Positions 24,121 to 35,002 of a stretch of 64,000 nucleotides of DNA are shown here, piece by piece. How positions within the stretch are numbered: the first letter of the stretch is position 1; every line of letters starts with the position of its first letter. Both the position numbers and the translations under genes were made by a program. Source of the stretch: Apium graveolens (taxonomy: Eukaryota; Streptophyta; Magnoliopsida; Apiales; Apiaceae); the NCBI RefSeq assembly GCF_009905375.1, contig NW_027417486.1:62001-126000 (forward strand), in the 5' to 3' direction. Under the pieces are notes generated by a model, which saw only the letters and a program-made list of their open reading frames with translations, made no database searches and had not been told where the DNA came from.

Positions 24121-24684
24121 TGTAACGCCCTCCAGACCCGGGGTATAAGTTTGGGGGTTACTAGCTAATCACCAAACATGTACAATATGATTAATAATTA
24201 ATAAAGAAATGAAACTAAACCCCTTTAACACTAACCAGGATCTTTTTAGATTGAAGTATGAAAACAAGAACCTCTAACTACTTTATTACAAACCAAAATT
24301 CAGAATCTCACAAACTCTTTTTATTACAAACCACTGTCTATTCAATTTTAAAACTAAGTTCATCTTTTATTCAAACACACACACTAACTATCTACACTCC
24401 ACCTTCTCGGGCAACTCGAAGCTTTCTTCCTGGATTGGGATCTACACCTTGGGTATGAGAGGATCCCGAGGCTTGACCCGCTTCTTTACCACTCGAGTCC
24501 TGATGGGTTTCATATTCCTTCTTAACTGAAAACAATAAGGTGAATAACAACAAAAAGGGTGAGCCAAAAATTGCTCAACAAGTCCACAAAATATAAACAG
24601 TGTTAAAGCAATTTAAACGAACCCGTAATCCCGGGTATATCTGCAAAGATATAACCCCACGAGAATAGAAAGAAGGCCATCACT
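24121..24684 (-). repeat. Terminal piece of the Tekay-like 3' LTR
   Basis: It aligns almost base for base with 25,006-25,570. The copies part company just after CCATCACTGG, which marks the deletion junction. Confidence 0.9.
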
Positions 24685-24812
24685 GGCTCCTGCAGCAATG
24701 GTAGTGGAGGTGGTAGAGGAGGAAACATGTACTCAGATACTGGAGGTATAACTGGTGTTGTTGGCCCGGTGACTGTCCTCTCTGAAGAAGCCGAATATCC
24801 TGAAGACGCCAT
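24684..24812 (-). pseudogene. Tekay-like gag, first ~43 codons only
   Basis: The frame starts MASSGYSASSERTVTG and is rich in Pro and Ser (PPLPPPLPLLQEP), then runs into LTR sequence. The position 194 nt after the primer site fits a gag start. No zinc knuckle or later domain survives. Confidence 0.6.
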
Positions 24813-24989
24813 ATAATAATATACCAAAGAAAGAAGAAAGGTCACTGATCAATCCTAAAATTTATACTTTCCTATTCTAATCTGACCTAAATCCTAACAC
24901 CACTCTTCCTATTTGACTATTCATATCCTATGTGATCTCCCTATCTTATCTTAACCCTAATGTTCTTGTTTTCAAGAACCAAACCTACA

Positions 24990-25001
24990 GCTCTGATGCC
25001 A
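24990..25001 (-). other. Tekay-like primer binding site
   Basis: The minus strand reads TGGCATCAGAGC, one mismatch from the initiator-Met type TGGTATCAGAGC, four bases from the LTR end. Confidence 0.65.
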
Positions 25002-25005
25002 AACC

Positions 25006-28000
25006 TGTAACACCCTCCAGACCCGGGGTATAAGTCTGGGGTTATTATCTAATCACCAAACTTGTACAATCTGATTAATAATTAATAAGAAATGAAACTA
25101 AACCCCTTTAACACTAACCAGGATCTTTTTAGGTTGAAGTATGAAAACAAGAACCTCTAACTACTTTATTACAAACCAAAATTCATAATCTCACAAACTC
25201 TTTTTATTACAAACCATTGTCTATTCAATTTTAAAACTAAGTTCATCTTTTATTCAAACACACACACTAACTATCTACACTCCACCTGCTCGGGCAACTC
25301 AAAGCTTTCTACCTGGATTGGGATCAACACCTTGGGTATGAGAGGATCCTGAGGCTTGACCCGCTTCTTTACCACTCGAGTCCTGATGGGTTTCATATTC
25401 CTTCTTAACTGAAAACAATAAGGTGAATAACAACAAAAAGGGTGAGCAAAAAATTGCTCAACAAGTCCACAAAATATAAACAGTTTTAAAGCAATTTAAA
25501 CGAAACCGCAATCCCGGGTATATCTGTAAAGATATAACCCCACGAGAATAGAAAGAAGGCCATCACTGGCGAGTACAAATGAACTAAACTGGACACAAGT
25601 TCGCATCTATATTTTGCTGATCAGTCAAAATATAATGCAGATCTATATCTCCATATATAGATCCAGTCGGGTACCCAGGCACTACGGCCCATATCGAGGC
25701 ACCAGTCATATCCCGGTCCTCAGGATTAAGACACACTCAATCCCCAAAATATCAGTCCATCGCTTAGCAACCGGAATAATCGGTATGCTTTGATATATTC
25801 TAATCACCAGAACATATCAATATCAATGTGTAACCAATGAATTATGAATCAAGAATTCAAGGAAATTGAGAAATCAAGAATCTAAATGAAATATGAATAA
25901 AGGAATAGTAAGTGAATATCAGTGATTATGCACAAGAATCAAAAGAGTGCAAACGTGATAAGCATCTGAAGTAATGTCACTATTCTGAAAGTAGAATAGG
26001 GGAAAAACTTGCCTTATGCACGACTTACTACAAATACGTCACCTTCGTCTATTACCGACTCAACCTTCCTTGCTGGCTTAGCTTCTGTTAGAGAAATAGA
26101 CTGATTTAGTCATTTCGTACTTCAATTGCATCTTGAATCGACTTCACAATGTTCCTAACGTTTACCCATGCGCTTATAACTGACTCATGTATTATTTATT
26201 AACAAGTAAGACTCGACTAACCACATAATACACATAAGCACATAAGCACATAGTCATTTTTATAGTTACAATAATTTTTATAATCAACATCGACTCGCTG
26301 ATCGCTCAACTGATCGTTATCTGTCTCGTTTCCCATTTTTTCGGAATTTTTCGGATTCGTCTCGACACGCATTTCGACTGACAATCAAACAAGTAACAAG
26401 GTCAACTAATTTCTAGAATAAATTAGACTTTAATATTATTTTTAATAGAAAGAATTCATTTTCCTGAGTCAAAGGGCTTTCGTTTCGCTCGAATCGGACT
26501 AAAGGTCTAATTATTATCAATTAAACACTGATAATTCAATTTATTATTCAATATATTTAATTATTAATAATTTTTAAAATCCTAAAATAATTTTTAAATA
26601 ATTATTAAAGAAAAATCAGAATTAAAAATGATTTTTCTATAATTTTTGGAATTAAAATAAATTTATTATGATTTATTAAAAATTATTTGATTAATTATCA
26701 ACATAATTAATCATTTTTAAATAATTAATAAATAATAAATAACTAATAATTAAATAATAAATAATTGAGAAAATAATTCAATCTGATTTTTAGAAATTAA
26801 TTCAGAATTATTTATAATATAAATCAATTAATTAAATAATTAATTTATTAATTTATTAAATAAATAAAACTGATTTTATATTTAAAATAAAATAAAAATA
26901 AAATTAATTCCCAGAAACATCTGTCAGAAATCAAATCCTGACAGAAACAGATCAAACCCGGGTTAACCAAACGGGTCAACCGGGTCACAATCCGGGTCAT
27001 GAAGAACATGACCGGATTTTTCCAGAATTCGGCGACTTCACCGGATTCCGGTGAATCAATTACAGGCCCAAATCAGCACCGTTTGGTACGGTTGTCGATG
27101 TGATTTGCAAAGTCCAACCATTTGTTCAACAAAATCATCCCTGTAACAACTTATCCGGCCAAAATCGATCAAACACCGACCTAAACTCCGGCCAAAATCC
27201 TATCTTTTGATTCTGTAAACGAAACTTAACGTTCTATAGTGCAAATCAAAGCTAAGAACATATACAATCAAAGCCCTAACCTTTCAGGAACCAAAGATTC
27301 ACAGAAAACATCGAGTTGTAATTTGAAAATTCAGTATAAACCCTAATAATCATGAATCACGATACAGACATCCTTTAATCAATTAAACACCATGAATCAA
27401 CTGTAAATCATCTGGCAAAGCTATATCAATCATCAAAACATCAAAATAACCCTGAAATCAAAAAGGCCTAATTCGAACATAAACCCTAGAAATCGAAAAT
27501 CAAAAACAATGTATTAAAACATGAAATTAATAACAAAAATAGAAGGAACAGATCAAAACCTTTGATTTGAGTACTTGAACTGCTTGATTTAGTGAAGAAA
27601 TCAGATCAAAATCACAGGTTAATTCATCGACCCGACATGGTTCTTCCCGACTCGATTTGGAGAGAAAATCAATTAATTTCTGATTTTTAGTTAATAATTA
27701 AATAAAAATTAGTCTATTTATAGTAGTAAAATTAATACTCCTAAATAAAATTAAGGTCCTAATTCTACACTTTTTAAAATTAATAGGCCCCTAATTTTAT
27801 AATTTTTTAGTATTATATTTTAATTTATAAATATTTTATATATACAATATATATGCCAAAATTTCTCAAAAATTGTGAATAATGCAAAAATGCAAAGAAA
27901 TAATATAAATAAAAGTCCTATAATTTTATAAAAATAAAAATGTGATTTTTGTGGGGATTTTAACACCCAATGGGCCCCGGAAAAGTCATTTTTCGCAAAA

Positions 28001-28316
28001 TGAGAAAATTTATAAAATAACTAGATGTTCAGAATAATGCGATGGTAAAAGCCGTTTGATGAAAAATAAGGCCCATTATTTTATTTGAAATACTTGCTTT
28101 AAAATCATGGTTCGGGTCGTAAAATGTTTGAAATGAAAGCGATGAATGCAAAATAAAATATCTAAAAAAATATCTTAAAAATATCAGAATGACACAGAAT
28201 GCACAAAACACGTAACAATTAGGGTTTGACGGATAATTACACATAACTGACACATTAACACACATAATTTATTATAAATATAATATAATACAGGCGTAAA
28301 TTTCCCAGACGTTACA
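25006..28316 (-). repeat. Tekay-like 5' LTR, complete (3.3 kb)
   Basis: Minus termini TGTAACGTC...GTGTTACA. It is very AT-rich around 26,430-26,900. A cluster of CGGGTCA motifs and the inverted pair GGTCATG/CATGACC lies at 26,955-27,015. No gene is inside. Confidence 0.85.
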
Positions 28317-28605
28317 AATCGCTTAACCCGCCAAATCCGAATTTTACATCCAACCTTGCTTCTTCGTGGCCATGGTTATAAACTTCAACCCCCATATCTG
28401 GAAATCATCATCCATGAATCTCGCTCATGGTCGTAGATACTACATTCAAATCTCCTTCGACCCCCCTGGCCGAATATAGTTATCCACGAATCTCTTCCGT
28501 GGCCGTTGTTTGCAACCTCCTCCGTGGCTTTCCTTCAATTCTTGCGTCAAAGAAACTTCATCGTGATGAGACATCTCTTCCTCCTGAGATTATGATCTTG
28601 ATTAG

Positions 28606-28623
28606 CCCCTCCTTCTAGCGCCA
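28606..28623 (-). other. Primer binding site of the B-C element
   Basis: The minus strand reads TGGCGCTAGAAGGAGGGG three bases from LTR C. It is the intact version of the site beside LTR B. Confidence 0.6.
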
Positions 28624-28626
28624 ATT

Positions 28627-29794
28627 TGTTGACGGAGGAATTTGGTATCAACAAAGTTTGAGGTTCATCGCCGGAATCAAGATCTACGATGGTGGTTCTT
28701 CGCCTAAAAAGTGAGCGGAGTGTGGTGGTTGTGATGAATTGGGGGCTGAGATTGCTTAGGGTTGGTGGTGGCTCCTTATGGCTCTCGCTTCCGACCCCTT
28801 ACAATTTGCCTACGTATCCCTGTTTATAGGGAATCAAGCCCATGTAGTTCTTGGTGAACAAGAAACCTAACGGGCTTAGATTTCTTGTCCCGCCCAATGG
28901 GAAACCCACAGGAAATCGTCTTCTACTAGCTTTAGGAATATCCGCCGATGAGGCCCAACCACAAAGGCCCAAGGCTCGTCCGCGGCTTCGAGACTTCACG
29001 GATAAGGCATCTCCCTAGCCAAGGATAACCCTCCGCTACCAGCTGTTTCTCTAGTCCGCGGACACAGGTATAGCCAAGGTTCACCCCAAATGTTGGACGC
29101 ATCCTTACCCCCCGATAAGGAGCCCCTACCAGATTACAGGACAAGTGATCCCAAGCTTTTGGGTGCAAAGTGCAGGATACTCCGATGTCTCCCAACGAGG
29201 ACACTCGTTGACTATAGAGACAGAGCTCCCAAAGCACACACCAGATTTTACCCCGCATCCCCAATGAGGACACCCATTGACTACAGGAGGAGGTCTTCAT
29301 TCATCAGGCATACCCCTGGAGGTCTCTGACCACGGACACCGCATTTCCGGTAGATGTGCTACAGGAAGGAGTTCTTCAATAGAGTACCTACATCAAATAG
29401 GTTAGTAATAATAATCTCCATCTTCCTTGAATCTTCCAAAGAGCTCGTCTAAGTAGCCATGTTGAAGTCCCATCCAAACTATCTTTCTCACTTTGGGCGC
29501 GCCCTAATACCTTAGGGGATAGCTCTAAGAATCAGTTAAATTCCTTTTTCTCATATATCAATAGGGCGTGCCTCCTTCGTCAATGAGGGCGCGCCTTGAT
29601 TATTTAAGGCGTCAGCATTACTCTTCTTGTATGCATAAGGGTGCGACTCCCCATATCTGTAGGGCGCGCCTTCTTCCTTCATGATAAAATAGATGCCTTA
29701 TCTTTTCCTTAATTTTAGGCACCAATATCCCAGTTATGACCAATTGACCCGGTTTTGACCCGAACAAAATTTATACCAAATTTTGGGCATAACA
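28627..29794 (-). repeat. Tat-like LTR copy C
   Basis: 1,168 bp, TGTTGACGG...GGGCATAACA, closest by eye to copy B. GGGCGCGCC motifs lie near 29,497, 29,587 and 29,661, and a TATAAACA box at 28,821-28,828. Confidence 0.9.
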
Positions 29795-31371
29795 GGAAAA
29801 TGGATAAAAAAATTCTTTCATGCAAAACGCAAGTTTGTCATGTGTTTGTTTGTCATGCGTTTTTTGAAAACGCATCTCATACTGCGCTGCCCTCTTATTT
29901 CCAAAAAAAAACTTAAAAATGAGTTACTAATATAGTGAGGGCCATATTTTATAATAGTGATATTTTGAATCATTAAACTTCAAATTTTGAGATCAAGGGC
30001 CATTGTTCTGAAAAAGATTTTTTTTTTTAAATATTGATCTGTGTATTTTTTTGTTCATCCTCTGGAGTATCCCAGAAAGAAGAAGATTATGATTTATGAA
30101 TGTGTAGGAAACAACCTCTTGTTTCATAAATCAGTGAACTAATTGCGTAGAACACACAAGGATTACAATTTTACCAAGTGCCGGTTTGGAAAATATTTAA
30201 ATAAATAACTTATAACTTAAAACAAATAAGTGACTTGCAAGTGAGAAGTAGATGAATGATTATAAATTATATAAGTGTTTGAATAATTTTATTTATAAGT
30301 CAGATTTTTTTTACTTAAATAAATAATTTATAAATATAACTATCTTCATTGGTGAATTTTTTATTAGATTAATATTAAAAATTATAATTTTAAAATTAAA
30401 GTTAATAAAAAGGCAAAGAATCAAAATAAGTTGCGAAAAAGTAAGTTGTTACTAATATTCAAACTTATCAGTTTATAAGTAAGTTGAGTCAGACAAATAC
30501 TAGTCTAAAAGTACTTGCCTATTTATAAGTTAATAAGGCTCGTCGCCAAATAGGCCCCAAATGTCTTACTAAAAGCTTCGGGAAGAGGACGAATTCAGTC
30601 TGCAAGTTTTGGTGGGACTAAACAAAATAAGCAAAGGGGTTCATGCTTTTATCAGTATTGCTGATGACACGGGATTTTCGAGAACATTTATAGTTAAACT
30701 GAACAGCAGGACGGGGTTCCTGAGATAGTGGATGCGTATATAAGCTAATAATATGTTTAACGTGTCATTTGTTAGATATAAATTTGAGCTTAGCGTTTTA
30801 AAGTTTGAGAATAATAATGATATCGTTTTACGCAGTTGCCCAAATCATTATCTCTGCCATCTGCTGATAAAATATAACATTTGATCTTAACACAACTTAG
30901 CTGCAGTACTGTATAATTTTTATGTACTCAAGTCTAGATCAGTAGAAATTTAATTTTACATAATAAACCTAAACTCTTCCATCATGCCATTACAGCCACG
31001 GGAAGCTAGATAACATATGTAGTACCCTAATTATAAACAGCTGCTCAGGCCTCAGGTGTCTGAATATCTTTTATAAAGAAAAGATTTTAATGAAGCTGTT
31101 GATTTTAATTTTAACTGGACTGAAGTACATTTTAGCAAACAATCGTTCTAACAGACATAGCATGTGGAAAGAACAGTTTAAATACGTAGCATATAAAGTC
31201 GCAAATAGGGCTGGCCGATTCTATGACAAGGGACTGGTAGGTTAAGTTTTTAGCACGAGTCATGTTGAGATGAGGATACAAATGTTTGATAGAGATCTTT
31301 AGTAGAAATGTTGAGGGTTGTATGGAGTAGATTGGTAGGACGATTGTTAGCAGACATTTACTTGACACAAA
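29795..31371. other. Intergenic DNA left of the LRR gene
   Basis: No gene is recognised. It holds AT-rich DNA, GCGTTTT/AAAACGC repeats near 29,830-29,885, and one MITE-like element. Confidence 0.6.
30178..30558. mobile_element. MITE-like element (~380 bp)
   Basis: Imperfect terminal inverted repeats GTGCCGGTTTGG (left) and, inverted, GGGGCCTATTTGG (right) enclose AT-rich DNA with many inverted ACTTATAAGT-like words. It has no coding capacity. No convincing target-site duplication was found, so the superfamily is not assigned. Confidence 0.4.
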
Positions 31372-31377
31372 TTTATT
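31372..31377 (-). terminator. Poly(A) signal-like AATAAA for the LRR gene
   Basis: The minus strand has AATAAA about 85 nt beyond the stop codon of the LRR gene. Use is inferred. Confidence 0.4.
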
Positions 31378-31459
31378 CATTAAGCAACCAGCTAAAACAC
31401 GTTTCCTAGTTTTCCTTCACCAAACACAGATCTATAGTTTCAAACTTCATAAGAGTTAG

Positions 31460-32677
31460 TTACTGCTTAGCACATTCGGCAGCACGTCTTTGGCCTCCAC
31501 GACAAATTTCTAGCCTCCTCGGACAGTTGAGACAATTGCGTGCAAGGCTGCCTCTAACATTAAAAGTACTAGTAAACCGTGATGGAAGATTTCCCTCAAG
31601 AAAATTGTAATCCAAGAATAAAGTTTTCCATGGATTTCCAATCATATCTCCGTATACTTCTGGAATTCGCCCCGAAAACACATTATGGCCAAGATTCAGT
31701 GATGTCAAGTTGGAGTAAGTAAACAAGTTTAATGGCAAATTTCCCTGCAATCTGTTTTCATGCATGTCAAGAACCTGAAGCTGTGAGGAGTCATCTGCGA
31801 ACTTGTTCACCTCAACGGATGTAAACCGATTTGCAGAAACATTGAGGTATTTTAGGAAAGGTAAGGTAAATATTTCAGGATCTATATTTCCTGAAAGCCT
31901 GTTGTCACTAAGATCTACTCTCTCTAGATTTCCAATCCTTTGAATGGAAGAAATGCGGCCTGAAAGTAAATTGTGGGATAGGGACAATGCCCGTAGGTTC
32001 TGAGGGAGATCTGGAAAATTTCCCATTAACTGGTTACTACTGAGGTCTAATGTGTTTAGCTGCCACAATCCACTAAGTTCCGGAATTATGCCTACAAATT
32101 CATTGTTTGACAAATCCAAGTGAGTCAATCTTCGTAAACCTGAAATGGAGGTAGGGATTTGTCCAGAAAGCAAGTTTTGTGATAGATCAAGATTTGCAAG
32201 CTTCTTAAGCGTGCCGACATTTGGGATGCTGCCACTGAAGAAATTACCTGATAAAAGAAGAGAAGTGAGGTTTCCTAATCTGGCAATGGCAGGAGGAATT
32301 GGCCCTCGGAATTGGTTCCTTTTCAGATTAAGAGTTGTGAGCGCAGTTAGATTTTCTATGGCTGGCGTGAGAAAGCCCTCGTATCCGTCTCCTTCAAGAT
32401 CAATAGCAGTTATTTGGGTGGTTGAATTGTCGTCTTGAGGCAGTGTGCATAGAATTCCAAGAAAATCTGCCCCCGTGGAATCGCATGGATCCAAGTCAAA
32501 ATCCCAAGTATTGAGGAAAGAATATTGGGTGATGGAGATAGGATCAATTGACAATGAGATGGCACGAAGAACATCAATATCTGATTGTAGTGTCTTGGCT
32601 TCAGCAGAAAGTAGAAGCAAAAACAATATCATAGCTGGAATCATTATGTTGAAGGAGAAAAAGAATATGGACTGCAT
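31460..32677 (-). CDS. Secreted leucine-rich repeat protein (receptor-like, no kinase)
   Basis: 405 codons, intronless, with ATG at 32,677. Residues ~1-27 form a hydrophobic signal peptide ending SAEA. An LRR N-terminal cap lies around residues 50-77 (FLNTWDFDLDPC...GILC). It is followed by about twelve plant extracellular-type LRRs (LxxLxLSxNxLSGxIP; for example LANLDLSQNLLSGQIP, LNTLDLSSNQLMGNFP), residues ~89-375. A Cys-rich C-terminal cap, NCLNCPRRLEICRGGQ...EC, ends the protein. There is no transmembrane segment or kinase, so it should be apoplastic or wall-associated, perhaps as a co-receptor or ligand-binding partner. The architecture resembles the small Arabidopsis family of kinase-less LRR proteins with a two-Cys-pair tail; the exact orthologue is not determined. 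It is the only intact non-transposon gene here, with a TATA box upstream and AATAAA downstream. Confidence 0.9.
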   Translation of the reverse strand: MQSIFFFSFNIMIPAMILFLLLLSAEAKTLQSDIDVLRAISLSIDPISITQYSFLNTWDFDLDPCDSTGADFLGILCTLPQDDNSTTQITAIDLEGDGYEGFLTPAIENLTALTTLNLKRNQFRGPIPPAIARLGNLTSLLLSGNFFSGSIPNVGTLKKLANLDLSQNLLSGQIPTSISGLRRLTHLDLSNNEFVGIIPELSGLWQLNTLDLSSNQLMGNFPDLPQNLRALSLSHNLLSGRISSIQRIGNLERVDLSDNRLSGNIDPEIFTLPFLKYLNVSANRFTSVEVNKFADDSSQLQVLDMHENRLQGNLPLNLFTYSNLTSLNLGHNVFSGRIPEVYGDMIGNPWKTLFLDYNFLEGNLPSRFTSTFNVRGSLARNCLNCPRRLEICRGGQRRAAECAKQ

Positions 32678-32738
32678 TGATGTCTAAACCAGGAACACAA
32701 TATTCTGTGATTTCTATACCACTAACTTATCTGTATTA

Positions 32739-32746
32739 TATTTATA
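32739..32746 (-). promoter_or_regulatory. TATA box of the LRR gene
   Basis: The minus strand reads GGTATAAATATAATAC about 65 nt upstream of the ATG, giving a predicted leader of roughly 30-40 nt. Confidence 0.55.
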
Positions 32747-32770
32747 CCGTGCATGTTTCAAACTTTATTT

Positions 32771-32786
32771 GGGGGGGGGGGGGGGG
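32771..32786 (+). repeat. G16 homopolymer in the LRR promoter
   Basis: Sixteen consecutive G on the plus strand, about 25 bp upstream of the TATA box. Confidence 0.9.
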
Positions 32787-33288
32787 CAGTTCATATATCA
32801 AAAGGGTTGGGCATGCAAGATGGATTTTCTACATTAGGTGGCAAATGTGGAAAGTGCCTCATTCAAATGTATCTTTCCCCTCCACAATATTTTGATTGCT
32901 CTAATTTTTCGAGAAAACGCCCTTTGTCACAAGTTAATAAAGAATGAAGAATTGTAGTTGAAATCAGTCCTGTTTTTCTACATTACTTAATAAATATACA
33001 TCCATTAGCAGGGGAGGAACTGGGGGCCGAAGGGAGCCCCGTCCCCTGATAAGTGGCATTTTATACCACTTAGAACGTCTTAAAATGGCTTAAATTGGTG
33101 TCTTGAAATCAAGTATTTTATGTATTTGATGCGTTTTTCTAGTGTTTATGCATTTCAGGGTATTAGTTGCATTTCGGAGGAGGAATCATCAAGAATAAGC
33201 CTTGGCATGTGTTCACCATTGCGAGAGGAAAAGAACGGGCAGATTACGGCGAAGAAACGGAGCAAACCTGGAATTTTTCCAGTAGGGT

Positions 33289-33368
33289 CCTGCGCGCCCG
33301 CGCAGCAATGCTGAGCGGCCGCGCAGCAGCCTTGCGCGCCCGCGCAGAAATGCTGAGCGGCCGCGCAG
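33289..33368 (+). repeat. GC-rich hairpin doublet in the Athila LTR
   Basis: Two ~40-bp units, each with CTGCGCGCCCGCGCAG (or TTGCGCG...) plus GAGCGGCCGCGCAG, set in AT-rich DNA. CTGCGCG and CGCGCAG pair perfectly around a CC loop; GCGGCCGC is itself palindromic. Copies lie at 56,246-56,325 (3' LTR) and 53,389-53,468 (internal). Confidence 0.9.
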
Positions 33369-33452
33369 GGTCGGGGAAAAAGCTGAATTATTTTAGACTT
33401 CTACTTCTGTTTGGCTTCCAACTTCTATGTAATCTGAGTTTTATGGGACTAT

Positions 33453-33460
33453 TATATAAG
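33453..33460 (+). promoter_or_regulatory. TATA-like box in the Athila 5' LTR
   Basis: TTATATAAGTAG, ~85 bp downstream of the GC-rich doublet. The same box is at 56,407-56,414 in the 3' LTR. Confidence 0.5.
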
Positions 33461-34182
33461 TAGATTTGAGACGTTTTCATAGAGAATATGAAGGAGATTA
33501 TGTTTTAGATTGTGTTTGGCGCAAGAAGCGAAGGAGATAAGGAAGAAGACCGATTTAGCACACTGCAGCGAAGAGGAAGCATATTTTCTTGTGATTCTTG
33601 TTTAGTTGTAACGTTGGATGCTAGTTTTCTTGCTTTGACTTATTTACTCTTGTGACGTACTCTGTTTTAATATAATTAGTTTAGTTATTATTTTCTTGTG
33701 TTGTTTATCATGATTTCATATGAACCCATGATGGCGATAAGTTCTATTATGGGCTAATCGTGATCATGGGGTTGCAACGGATTTATTATGGAATTCTTTA
33801 GTTAATTGTTTAATACTTTAGTGTGTGATGATTGCATGATATCTAGTATTGGTTGTGCGTATTCGTCTTATGTGCGTCGCGAACATATAAGATAGGGTGT
33901 TAATCTCTTGTGAAGCGACGGTGGATCTTGAGATTTAGAACTTGCCATGCTAGCATAGGTTCATGTACGTTGTGCATGATTAGTGGGTAACTCTAACAGT
34001 TTTATTTGCCCTATGTAATCAAAAGGGATAACTTGTGCTTAAATCGTTGTGTTGTCAATTTCTGTAGACATATAGGAACTCAACATGATTGATGACTATT
34101 CAACTTCTATCTTAATTGTGGATGCTTGGTAGAATGGTATTAGTACAATGAAAGTTGGCTTTTATCAGTTTCGTGTTATTCG

Positions 34183-34795
34183 TGTTAGGTCACACTTTCA
34201 CTGTAGAGGGGGTGAATACAGTGTTTATTACAATCAAATCAAACTTCAAGAACTTATGTAACAGAAAACAAACTTTATTGAAACAATAAACTCTGTTACA
34301 ATCTGAAACTGTTATCTCTCAGTGATGAACAAAATATCACGAGAGCTGCTAGGGTTACAGTAAATAATATTCTCGATAATGATAACACTTATAGTGTAAA
34401 CCCTATGTCTGTGTTTATATACTACACAGTTACAAGATAATCGCTAATTGATATGGAATATAATTCTGCTTCCTAATATATATCAATCAGATATCTTCTA
34501 TTCCAAGTATTCCATTCTTCACGGAATTCCTTCTTCATGCATATCTCTTCTTATGTTTATCTTGATCTTCTTAACTTTAATCAGCTACTGTCCTTATCTG
34601 ATCGTCCTTCAGCACTTAAGTTCTGATATCTATCTCCTGATGCTTATCTCCTGATAACATACGTACTGATATCCCTTAAGTTCTGACGTCCAGTATAAGT
34701 ACTGATCAGTTAAGTACTGATTTGTTCTGTTCAAATAAGATCTGAAATCTAAACATAAAACATATTAGCCATGACATTATCAAATATATCTAACA
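34183..34795 (-). repeat. Copia-2 3' LTR
   Basis: TGTTAGGTCACAC...TATCTAACA, 613 bp, seemingly identical to the 5' LTR. It contains TAAGTTCTGAT-type motifs at ~34,615-34,740. Confidence 0.95.
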
Positions 34796-34811
34796 ATCTC
34801 CCCCAACTTGT
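34796..34811 (-). other. Copia-2 polypurine tract
   Basis: The minus strand reads ACAAGTTGGGGGAGAT directly before the 3' LTR. Confidence 0.75.
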
Positions 34812-35002
34812 AAATTAGCAAAATATACAAGTTTAACAGATATTTGATGATGTCAAAAACATTAAGTACAAATGCATGAGAAATAGACAAGATAACTACA
34901 ACTTACAGTCCTTAAAGCTTTTACCAATTCAACTTCTGATAACAACTTTGGTCTGTATACACATCAGAATTTAAGTAGTTGTAGATCTTTGACTTGGCTT
35001 CA

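Larger units (their letters stand above)
24121..28316 (-). mobile_element. Tekay-like gypsy element reduced to LTR, leader, gag start and partial LTR
   Basis: The insert is flanked by the duplication AATCG (24,116-24,120 and 28,317-28,321). The paralogous leader at 19,418-19,450 shows the uninterrupted site, which proves the boundaries. On the minus strand: complete 5' LTR 28,316-25,006 (3,311 bp, TGTAACGTCTGGG...GGTGTTACA), primer site TGGCATCAGAGC at 24,990-25,001, a short leader, gag start at 24,812, then an abrupt join at about 24,684 to the last ~564 bp of a second LTR copy. The whole of pol and most of the 3' LTR are gone. Confidence 0.85.
19733..29794 (-). mobile_element. Non-autonomous Tat-like LTR element (LTR B to LTR C), interrupted by a Tekay-like insert
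   Basis: The LTRs are 19,733-20,902 (3') and 28,627-29,794 (5'). The primer site is at 28,606-28,623 and a purine tract (minus GGAATTTGAGGGGTAGT) abuts the 3' LTR. Without the 4.2-kb insert the internal region is ~3.5 kb and holds no gag or pol frame, only tandem repeats and GGGCGCGCC motifs. That makes it a LARD-type element needing proteins from elsewhere. LTR A to LTR B repeats the same arrangement to the left, so the locus is LTR-internal-LTR-internal-LTR. I found no clear flanking target-site duplication: ACAGG occurs at both outer edges but is offset by 3 bp. Confidence 0.7.
33049..34182 (+). repeat. Athila-like 5' LTR, first part
   Basis: It starts TGATAAGTGGC. It includes the GC-rich doublet at 33,289-33,368 and a TATA box at 33,453, and is broken at 34,183 by Copia-2. 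Confidence 0.9.

Noticed and set aside
15571..29329. 79-codon open frame (MLDASxPPDKEPLP...) present in LTR copies A, B and C
   Set aside because: Conservation follows from LTR duplication; the peptide has no recognisable domain and lies inside a non-coding LTR.
33001..33048. GC-rich GGGGGCCGAAGGGAGCCCC stretch left of the Athila LTR as a transposon end
   Set aside because: It resembles ends of some DNA transposons, but only ~40 bp is present before the LTR and no partner end was found.
34448..34654. 68-codon frame in the Copia-2 LTRs (also 47,060-47,266)
   Set aside because: It is on the strand opposite to the element, inside the LTR, and identical only because the LTRs are identical.
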